A stretch of 64,000 bases of DNA from positions 248,001-312,000 of the forward strand of contig BAAHQB010000012.1 of the NCBI GenBank assembly GCA_054601695.1, read 5' to 3'. Of this stretch, positions 53,613 to 64,000 are shown in pieces. How positions within the stretch are numbered: position 1 is the first letter of the stretch; each line of letters starts with the position of its first letter. The stretch comes from Amorphochlora amoebiformis (Eukaryota > Cercozoa > Chlorarachniophyceae). The position numbers and the translations under genes are program-made. The notes below the pieces were generated by a model, which saw only the letters and a program-made list of their open reading frames with translations, did not search any database and was not told where the DNA came from.

Positions 53613-55238
53613 GTATAGATGTACATACCTATATATATTTATATATGTATTTATGTGTATATTGTACACATACACATATATATTTATACATGTGTTTACG
53701 TATATATTTACATACAAATTTAAATATGCGTTTTCATACATACTCTAACCTTACCCCTAACCTAACTCTAACCCTGACAGTGCGTACTTACACACACATA
53801 CTCTTATAACATATACCCAAGCATATGCATACATAGTAAAAATACATATTATTTATATACTTGAAATGTGTGTAATTTAGGTCCCAATTAAGTATCAGCT
53901 TCAGGATATGCTGCAAGAGCGTGGCTTCAGGGTAATATTTACTGTCTAATACATATAATCTTATGAGTACATGAAGGTATACTAAATGTAATTATGTATA
54001 AATTAACAAATGGCTTCTTACATATACATATATATATATATATATGTATTATATAATATGTGCATGGAAAAGTACATTTGTTGTTAATAATATGTATTAA
54101 ATGTACACTTGCAATACATATGCGTATGCTAGATATTTAGATTATGCAATATTATGTATGTATACATGTATATGTATGTGTATATATATATATATAGTTT
54201 TATCTACATCACATATACACCCATCTATGCAAATTATTTAAGTATACATATCACACATAGATATATACGCATGTGAAAATCAATTTTACTTATATTTGAA
54301 TACCCAATAGGCTCACACGACGTCGGATCTTATTGCACAGTCCCTGGTATTGAGGATATACAAATATGTTTTACTACTATGCACTATATAAAAAAAATAT
54401 ATTTATATATATACATAATACTATCACATATCTATACATACAACACATATATATATATATATATATGTAAATATGTATTTTATACACGTGTAAATCTAAG
54501 CACATGTATATCCATGTAGCATTCACATTATCCTCACTCTTAATCTCCTCTCATCCAATTTCCTCCTCCCTCCCTCCGGCTCCCTCCATTTCCCTAATCT
54601 AATCCTTCTCCTATCCTAGATCTGCTCGTTTCCTGCAGCTACCATAGCCGTCCTCTTCATGCAACCCTTTGACGTCGTCCGAACCAGGGTATGCATATCT
54701 TTCCCACTCTATTTTTCTCTCTTTTTCTCTTTTCCTCTATTTTTTCCACCCCATCTCTCCTCTCTCTGCGCAAACTCTACCTCAGTTGAGAACTAAGAGG
54801 AAATATTACAAGGTTTACAATCACAATAAGAATGTGGCCAAAGGGATGTCAAAGGCCTCTGGTACGCCGGCTCAGGTTGCGGCAAATCTTGTTCGCAAAG
54901 AAGGGTGAATTTTTAACAATATACATTATACCCATATATAGATATACTCGATGCATAATTATATTTATAATATATATATATATATATATATTGTACTATA
55001 TGTGTATTTATACCTATACATGTCATATATATAAAAGAGTATATATATATATATGTATACTAGGTATATATGTTAATATAATGTATAAAATAATAATATA
55101 TATTTATACATATATATATATATATATGTATATGTATTATATATACATATATATATATGCATAGGGTGCTAGCATTCTGGAAAGGGACAACAGCGCATAT
55201 TATGCGATTCGTACCTCACACAGGTATACACATTATAA

Positions 55239-55276
<38 letters not shown>

Positions 55277-55991
55277 TGTAAATATATATATTTATAATAT
55301 ATACATATCTACATTTATATGTGTGTGTGCATACATGTACGAATAATAGATTTGCATATGCTATATACATATATATATATATATATATCATATATGTATA
55401 TATATATATATTGTAGATATCTAGATATAATTAGTACACATATATAAAAAAATATATTGTACTAATATATATTTTGATAGAGCATATATAAATTAGTTCT
55501 CTCTTTCGCATTCATCGATCTCTTGCAAAAAGCTGTTGATGTCATAGGCCAATCACACAGGTATGTATGTTCATATTCACATATAATATATATTATATAT
55601 GTATATATGTATATATATATTTAAATATATATGTATGTATTATATGTTTGCGCCTAAAAATGACAACAGTATACAAGTACAAATTTGTTAATATGTACAT
55701 ATTATATATTTATAATTATATACATATAAGTTACAATATGTACATATATATATATATATATATATGATATTAATTATACATATATATACATGTATGCACA
55801 CACGTATATTTTAATTTGTTTACATGTACATGTATGTATGTATAAACAGATGTAAAAACATCAAAACATTTTTGCCTGTATAATTTTGTGCAAATTAATG
55901 TTACAGTGTATGTCCACATATGTTACACAATGATTGTATATACATATACATACATTTGCGTAATATATTTTTATTCTTCAGTTGGAGCTAA
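52347..55991 (+). CDS. Mitochondrial carrier, SLC25A34/35 (OAC1)-like, 13 exons, 304 aa
   Basis: Inner-membrane solute carrier with three repeated halves and six membrane helices. Exons: 52347-52430, 52534-52646, 52732-52775, 52867-52944, 53022-53136, 53195-53267, 53881-53931, 54311-54346, 54620-54688, 54786-54904, 55165-55223, 55497-55560, 55982-55991; all in phase and GT-AG. The three carrier signatures are NPLEVVKVRMQ (25-35), [11 protein letters not shown] (119-129) and QPFDVVRTR (213-221). [21 protein letters not shown] and [20 protein letters not shown] fit the oxaloacetate/SLC25A34-35 branch best; substrate is unproven. The final exon adds only four codons including the stop. Donor of exon 2 was set at CCA|GTACGT to keep phase. 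Length equals the family norm. Confidence 0.93.
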
Positions 55992-56873
55992 CATCAAAAC
56001 TTCAATTTAAATTTCTTAAGAATGGTCCATCGATAATTTAAGATACCGTAAGTTTACCTGTAATTATTAAGTAGAATTACATCCATGAATGGTTTATTTC
56101 ATTTTAAACCTTAAAACTTCGGCAAATTGACATCGGACGCCACAACTAAGGGACTGGATTGATGCGGCATGTATTAATCAACTGCCCTAATTCCTAAACT
56201 CTATATCACGATCGTCATACTAGTCATACACAAACTTTAAGTTTATCATTGTAAGGAGGTTATGCATCGAATCTAGATATCGTAGATATCACACTGGAAA
56301 ATATAACTAGTATAAGTTAGATCAGAATCTAGAGAAGACTAGAAGAATATCTAGAATATTCGCCTCGAACTACTCGTGATGGAATACTCCTAACATACTG
56401 CAGGTACATTTCCAGGCTCTAATCACCTAACTGTTTAAGTAACTAGATTCAATAGCTGAATGTGCACAGACTGTACCCTAGGTACCTCTGCCTATACTAC
56501 TAAGCACATGCATGTATTCCGTCAGATTAAATCTAGTAAATAGTCAAATTCAAACCAAATTTAACAGCCAACATGTAGAATATTCTATTAGCCGGCTGTG
56601 TGAGATTCCTAAAATTGAATTATACATCTCCGAGCTCGATCTCCTCGAGATGATCTGTTTCTTCGCCATTATTCGCATTCTCGAGTGCCTATAAATATTG
56701 TATCGTTTATACAGGTGCTACTTTTTTCAATTTAGTTATTGTTGTAATATGTTCATTGTACTTGACATGTACACTGCATGAACATAACTATTTATAAACG
56801 ATGTGTATTATACAAATTTATATACGAATATAATATATATATATACACATATATGTGTACATATTTCTTTAAT

Positions 56874-56914
<41 letters not shown>

Positions 56915-56924
56915 GTGTAGATGT

Positions 56925-56967
<43 letters not shown>

Positions 56968-56972
56968 TGTAA

Positions 56973-57005
<33 letters not shown>

Positions 57006-57036
57006 GTTTATCTACACAAATATTTTGCATATGCAT
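55992..57036. other. Convergent junction, CTAG-rich
   Basis: Between the carrier stop codon and the stop of the minus-strand membrane protein gene. From 55992 to about 56790 there are no TA arrays; I count about nine CTAG sites (ACTAGT, TCTAGA, CCTAGG contexts). (TA)n runs occur at 56876-56910 and 56928-56992. No exon seen. Confidence 0.6.
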
Positions 57037-57625
57037 CTAATATACACTTATATCAATACATGAACACAAGAAATTCACCGAATTCTCATCCTGAGCGCAT
57101 GACTTCGGAGAGTGAAGCTGTCTCCCCGCCTTCTCCTCTGGCTTCAGCTCAGATTCAATAGCAAGCGATTCAATGGTACTTTTAGGTTCGATCTGCTCGG
57201 GCACCGACTCGCCCTAAGGTTAAAATTATACACACATATATACATATGTATATACATATTTGTATGTGTATATATATCTGTATATATATATATATATGTA
57301 TGCATGATATAGATATGCGTATGCGTGTGATGATTGTAATGATAATAGTACCAAAAACAACAACAATGAAAATCAATGTATGAAAATGTAAATATAGTGT
57401 ATGAAGATTTCTAAATGTGTAAATATATTTACATACATTATTATGTAAATAAATGAATATCTCTTTTTATCGATACATACGCATGTATGTACATTATGTG
57501 AAAAAAAAAATACCGTTTCTGGTGGTAACGAGCTGGGCATTGATAGCGCTGAGATGGATGCCGACGTACCTCGAGCCTCTCCGTATTGTGAGTTGTTTGC
57601 CCTTTGAGAGGTATTATGAAATATT

Positions 57626-57669
<44 letters not shown>

Positions 57670-57713
57670 ATATAAATATGCATATTTACGTGATGCTGAA
57701 GTATGCATGATAC

Positions 57714-57744
<31 letters not shown>

Positions 57745-57910
57745 TAATATATAAGGTATAATATAGAATATACAATATATAATATATATATATATATATA
57801 TTATGTATATATATATATGTAATAAAGTGCATATTCTACTTACACATATTACATGCATACATATACCTATGTATATATATATGTATATACATATACATAT
57901 ATATATATAC

Positions 57911-57945
<35 letters not shown>

Positions 57946-58130
57946 ATATATATGTATCCCTATTATATGGATGGAAAGAGGTTTATTGCGACATTTGAGC
58001 CTGAGGAGTGGTCCTGTTTGTGTTCTTCCGACGACGTAAGTACCTGCGGTTACACATGCATGAAACTCATATGTACATGCTAATATATGTCATATATAAA
58101 TACATACATACATTATATATATATATATAT

Positions 58131-58177
<47 letters not shown>

Positions 58178-58423
58178 GTGTACATACATTTAGATATTTG
58201 ATACCGCAAAAAGACATTTTCTTTTTAATTCTGACCAGATGCCGACGCCGCAGATAGAAGCCGAGAAAAAGATGACAATAACTACCACAATGGCCCTAGT
58301 CATCGTAGAATTGCTATTCTCCTGATTGTTGGATTCTTCCCCATCGGTAGACACCTTCAAATGTGCATTATGTTTATATACACATTTATACCTTTGCATT
58401 AAAAAAAATGTATTTGTGTATGC

Positions 58424-58462
<39 letters not shown>

Positions 58463-59287
58463 AGATATGTTATACCAAACTATATACATATGTATTGTAT
58501 AGATGCATGAAAATACATGTATATGTACAATACATGTAGATATTTCTACCGGTTGTGGTATGGTGATAGCGGTGACTGGAATTTTGAGAGCAGTGGAGAG
58601 GCTCGCGGTATCTGTTCCTGAGAGCTGGTCGGCTAGATCCTAATATAAATATGAATATACTATTGATGTAGGTGCATGTGTACGTGCATACTCGTATACA
58701 AGAGATATATAGATTGAAGATATGTAATGCATATACGTATCTATTCTCTTATATAACCACCCCCGACTCTCTTCCATCGCTCCCCATTTTCTCCTTTTCC
58801 CTCTCTCCTCATTCTCCCCTCAAAATCTACGTGTGTACAAGTATACATATTACGTATATATACATATATATATATATATGTGTACATATATATATAATAT
58901 GTATATATATATACAAAGGTGTAATGGTTTGTAAAATAGGGTTATATATAGGGTTAGATACATACGTACGCTTTTATCAAAACCAAATCCAAACAACGGA
59001 GGAGTATTGTTTAAAGCAACCCTCAGAGTATATATCCACATGTGTGATGAAAAGGTTAAATGAACACATTGAATGTAGTTTTTTTATTTTACAAATTTGA
59101 TATGTATGAATAGAGTATATAACATACGTATAAATAGAATGTGTTATTTAGGTAGAAATAGAATGTATTATACGTATAAATAGAATATTTTATGTACATC
59201 TACGGACATGTGAAAATATCTATTTAATATAATAACAACAATAATAATAAAGATTATATATATATATAATATATATATATATAAATT

Positions 59288-59320
<33 letters not shown>

Positions 59321-59807
59321 TTACATATATACATATACATATATTTATGTACATATAGATAATAATTGAATAATTCAAATGTCAATGTGAATATGTATAC
59401 ACATATATAATATATATGTATATTACATATAGCATATCTGCATAAATGAACCTTAGGGGATCGGCCGTCGGGCTCTGAGGACTTGAATTGAATGCCTGCG
59501 AGCTGGATATACATGTTTTTAGTTTTATATATACATTTTAATACAAATTAAACGTATGAAAATATAACATGTATATTTATGTATATATAAATATATTCGA
59601 GGGAAGGAGAGGGGAAATAGTGAAGAACCTATATACATGCATATATAAAAACATTAAAATATAAGTATATATATATATGTATTGATATATTTATATATAT
59701 ATTCACATATATACAAAATATTCTCTTGGTGTATTGTACCTATACACACATATATATATATATATGTATTATGTATATATATATATATATATAAAATAAT
59801 ATACATC

Positions 59808-59852
<45 letters not shown>

Positions 59853-59954
59853 TGTGTGGAACATCTATATATGTATATATATATGTCTGTATGCAAGTAA
59901 TTACATTTGTACAAACTCAGACATATATATATATATATATATACATATATATAC

Positions 59955-60019
<65 letters not shown>

Positions 60020-60195
60020 CAAATACATACCACTATATCACAAGTATGTACAGTATATATTGTGTATGTTTACAGACATATGTAAAATCCTATATTATTC
60101 ACCACACTCCCAGGAGAAAAGACGATTGTAATCGTGTTCGTCTATGTGTAAATGTAGTTGTAAATATGCATGTAAATATATAAATATACATATAT

Positions 60196-60251
<56 letters not shown>

Positions 60252-60552
60252 TACACTGTTACATACATATATATACATATATGTATGTATGTATGCATTA
60301 CATAAACCGTACTTCTACTAAAGAATTGGACAACATGTACGTATGTACATAGTATAATGTACACAAGAATAGCGTACTCTTTATGTATAAATGTTTAAGT
60401 ATATATATATATATATATGTATATAATATATATTTAGATATTATATATATATATATAAGTATATATATATATATATATATATACATACATGTTTATATAT
60501 ATATATATATATACATGTATATGTAATTACACTGTTCTTGTAGGCATGATTA

Positions 60553-60599
<47 letters not shown>

Positions 60600-60968
60600 A
60601 CATATAAATATATTTATATTCATACCCTCATGCCAAGTAAGTCCATAATATTCTTCCTTAGCTGTGCTCTCAACTCGTCCGTCACCTGTATATCAACGAA
60701 AAAAACCCAACTATCCCCAGTGATAAATATGTACATTCAGTACATATATTTACGTAAAACGCAACTATCCCCAGTGATAAATATGTACATTCAGTACATA
60801 TATTTACGTATATACATACATATGCATATTATACGTATATTTATATACATATATATATATGTATATATATTAATATGCACACATACACACATACACATAT
60901 ACACACACATATATATATATGTATGTATCCATGTATTTACCTATATGTTTTCGAAGATATAAATATTA

Positions 60969-61000
<32 letters not shown>

Positions 61001-61364
61001 CATATATATATATATATAATAAATATATTTTTATATATATGTGTCTATATCATTATATATGTATATATATTTATATATATACATGTCTTAATGAGTATAT
61101 ATATAATTGACCTCATCGAACGAAATTTCGATCGTTAGTACAACCTCCCAGACCTTCACACCAGCTTCTAACACTGATTGATATATGTATATATATATAT
61201 GTTTATATATATATATATTTGTATATTGTTTATGCTATAATGCATATATATATATATGTGTGTGCATATACCTATATATATATATATGTATATATATATG
61301 TATATATATATGCACATGTTTGTATGTGTGTTTTCTGATGGAAATACGTATATATAGTATGTAT

Positions 61365-61407
<43 letters not shown>

Positions 61408-61432
61408 TAGCTATATATATATATATATATAA

Positions 61433-61487
<55 letters not shown>

Positions 61488-62057
61488 CGTATATACACAC
61501 ATATATGATAATTTTGGACGGATATGTATGTGCACATATATATATATATATATATACACATAGTTCACATGATATATAAATATATTTCGATTTATCTGAA
61601 ATATGTAAAATATGTATATATGCATAAATATAAAGGCACCCTATGTTGCATATTTATACCGGTTGTTGGTGAAGCAGTAGGCGAAGGGGTTGAATCAATG
61701 GATGACTGTCCGTATCATATATGTATATGTATATTCTAATATATGTATATATATATATATTATGTGCGCATTTGCGCGATATACATATATATATACACAC
61801 ATATGTATTTATATATTTATATGTAGATATCTAATGTACATTTATCGACATATATATACAGATATATATATATATATATATATATATTGTAAATTAATGT
61901 AATTTTACAAATATTTTTACGTATGTTTACATGTATATATATATATATATATATACTATATATATATATCTATATATACACATGTATATATATATATATA
62001 CGTACACAAGGAATGTGGGTAAGTACATATACACATATATACATATATATGTTCATT

Positions 62058-62090
<33 letters not shown>

Positions 62091-62836
62091 AAATAAATAG
62101 ATAATATATATTCAAGGAATAAATATACAATCTATATACATATACAAGTTCCACGAAAATGTCGGAACAGTGATGGTTACATAATTAGCTACCGGTGGAG
62201 CGCGCTCGAAGCAGAATTGCCCACTCGGGACGGTGAAGACGCGGGAGGTCGAAATTGTAGACGCAGAAATGGAGATATTTCCGAAGTAGCTGGGAAGGAG
62301 GAGGGGCAAGGACTTAGAGAATGGGCAAATACTTAGAGAGTGATTCGAGAGAGAGAGATGAATTTAAAAAAAATACTATGTCTTCACGCGTGTAATATAT
62401 TGATATTACTATATATATAGATATGTATATGTATATGCATGCATATATATATATATTTGTCCCCCAATACACATATCATATGAGCGATAGATTTTGTGAG
62501 ATAAATAGATTCTGTGAGAGAAAGAGGTCAGCGGGTCGTGGCAGAGGAAAGAAGAATGTGCAAGAGGGTCAACAGATCTAGGGGATAGAGGTTTGCAACA
62601 GGACAAGAGAAGGGAAGATCAGGGATTTGGAGAGGCGGTAGGGATGAGAGATGAGGTACCCTTTTGTGACGCCATTTTGCATACGAAAATTGTCGAGGCT
62701 AGTAACTTGGAACTTTTCAAACTGAAGAACACCGCCATCGCGCTGGAGGTAGAAATGTGTAATATGTGCATATAGAGATGAATATGTATATAGAGGAATT
62801 GTATATAATGTTTTGTATACATTTAACTATATATAT

Positions 62837-62884
<48 letters not shown>

Positions 62885-62979
62885 CATACATAGATACGTA
62901 TGGATGTCTATGATGTATCAAAATATGTAATATTTGTATATTTGTAAGATATATTACACACACAGATGTACACATATAT

Positions 62980-63010
<31 letters not shown>

Positions 63011-63306
63011 TAATATATATATATATATAATACATCTACATATATATATATATATACATACATACACACATTTATATACACATATGAATATATATATTTA
63101 TGTATACATTTAGGTATATATATATATATAAATACTTACGTATATAAGTATATACTATTTATATATACTTTGTCCATCGCAATAATAACGTCAGTCCGCC
63201 TTATCCGGAAGGCTACCCAACGAGCCGCGGGCACTGACCAGTACTCCCATTGACCGATACCGATGCGCGCAACGATGGTCTAATACATAAAATGTACATA
63301 TTTATT

Positions 63307-63349
<43 letters not shown>

Positions 63350-63523
63350 GTATATATATATACATATATGAACAAATTTATTCACATATATATATACATA
63401 TATATAATATATATATATATATATGTACAAATATATAAACAATACATATATACATAAATATACACATATACATAAGCATACATACACGGATACATATAAA
63501 ATTACCATAAAATTAATATATAT

Positions 63524-63560
<37 letters not shown>

Positions 63561-63594
63561 GAACACAAACACACCCCGCACATACATGTATATG

Positions 63595-63635
<41 letters not shown>

Positions 63636-63737
63636 AATATAAATATGTACCTGTTGAAATTGATCCGTTTTGGATGTGGTGACGATGAAACGGCCGTCGT
63701 TGTAAACACTAGTCTCCAGTAGAATCAGGTATACGTT
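57037..63737 (-). CDS. Single-pass membrane protein with extracellular beta-rich and SEA-like regions, 5' end outside window
   Basis: Minus-strand exons that chain in phase: 63737-63651, 63279-63169, 62742-62660, 62289 to about 62193, 61705-61660, 61173-61112, 60685-60626, 59502-59452, 58639-58550, 58354-58236, 58043-57993, 57601-57514, 57213-57037. The N-terminal part in the window ([36 protein letters not shown]) looks like a beta-sandwich, perhaps LamG-like. A Ser/Thr/Pro linker ([11 protein letters not shown]) follows, then a region with [20 protein letters not shown]...LLGM resembling SEA-type ectodomains, then the helix [20 protein letters not shown], a basic stop-transfer YLRRRKN, and an acidic Ser/Pro-rich tail ending at TAG 57037-57039. 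This is the layout of a type I surface protein. The donor of exon 4 has two in-phase options. Family not recognised. Confidence 0.65.
58675..59451 (-). other. Intron of the membrane protein gene, contents
   Basis: Sequence between exons 59502-59452 and 58639-58550. It holds CT-rich sequence near 58760-58830 and TA tracts. One open stretch near 58962-59027 ([14 protein letters not shown], minus) has a donor-like GTACGT but does not fit the phase, so I left it out. Confidence 0.5.
60705..60812. repeat. Tandem duplication of about 55 bp
   Basis: CAACTATCCCCAGTGATAAA followed by TATGTACATTCAGTACATAT occurs at 60708 and 60762 almost without change. It lies in the intron just upstream (sense) of exon 60685-60626 and does not include the acceptor itself. 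Confidence 0.88.
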
Positions 63738-63912
63738 CTTATCAAATATAATATATATATAAATAAATATATATATATATATGTGTATAATGTATATGTG
63801 CATATAATATAACAGATGAATATTAATAGGGGTGGAAAAGTAACATATTCTTTATTACACAGGAGTACATCACAAAGATGTATTGACATCTTTATATCTG
63901 AGAATATACTGA

Positions 63913-63970
<58 letters not shown>

Positions 63971-64000
63971 CCACATATACTACACCAAAGAAAATACATA
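63738..64000. other. Right edge, probable intron
   Basis: (TA)n-rich sequence upstream of the last exon seen on the minus strand. By comparison with the rest of the window it is probably an intron of the same gene. No exon identified. Confidence 0.4.

Noticed and set aside
58962-59027. Possible extra exon ([17 protein letters not shown]) of the membrane protein
   Set aside because: It would break the phase between exons 59502-59452 and 58639-58550, which already join correctly.

Overview
The window is nuclear DNA from a microbial eukaryote. About one tenth of it is protein-coding. All genes are cut into many short exons (24 to about 360 nt) with GT-AG introns, and the introns are filled with (TA)n microsatellites, CT-rich arrays, minisatellites and interstitial TTAGGG/CCCTAA repeats. 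The TTAGGG repeats, a photolyase/cryptochrome-family gene and an FAD oxidoreductase of a type I associate with algae and cyanobacteria suggest a protist, possibly of algal ancestry; I cannot name the lineage. No bacterial operon, tRNA, rRNA, CRISPR array or clear transposon was seen.

I rebuilt seven genes by chaining exons whose reading phase and splice sites agree. In order: (1) farnesyl diphosphate synthase, minus, 443-3042, 5 exons, 359 aa; (2) a photolyase/cryptochrome-family flavoprotein, plus, 3286-16139, 20 exons, 574 aa; (3) a PPIL2/Cyp60-like U-box protein without a visible cyclophilin domain, minus, about 17302-25310, ends unresolved; (4) a membrane-anchored amine-oxidase-like FAD oxidoreductase, plus, 27023-36989, 22 exons, 500 aa; (5) an MFSD5-like major facilitator transporter, minus, 38749-52069, 22 exons, 436 aa; (6) a mitochondrial carrier of SLC25A34/35 (OAC1) type, plus, 52347-55991, 13 exons, 304 aa; (7) a single-pass membrane protein, minus, 57037 to beyond the right edge, at least 13 exons.

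The genes alternate strand without exception (- + - + - + -), giving divergent pairs with short spacers (243 and 277 bp where both starts are resolved) and convergent pairs. Convergent junctions (16140-16560, 36990-38130, 55992-56700) are rich in the tetranucleotide CTAG. Long (TA)n tracts lie almost entirely inside introns, and spacers are largely free of them.

The most unusual feature is that exon edges carrying a splice site are tandemly copied into the adjacent intron at eight places in four of the genes. Copies of donors always lie downstream of the real donor, and copies of acceptors always lie upstream of the real acceptor. A second pattern is that CCCTAA-type telomeric repeats form the pyrimidine tract just before many real acceptors. 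A third is a dispersed roughly 90-bp element, often with a small hairpin, embedded in the interstitial telomeric repeats. The genes are metabolic or housekeeping and do not form one evident pathway.
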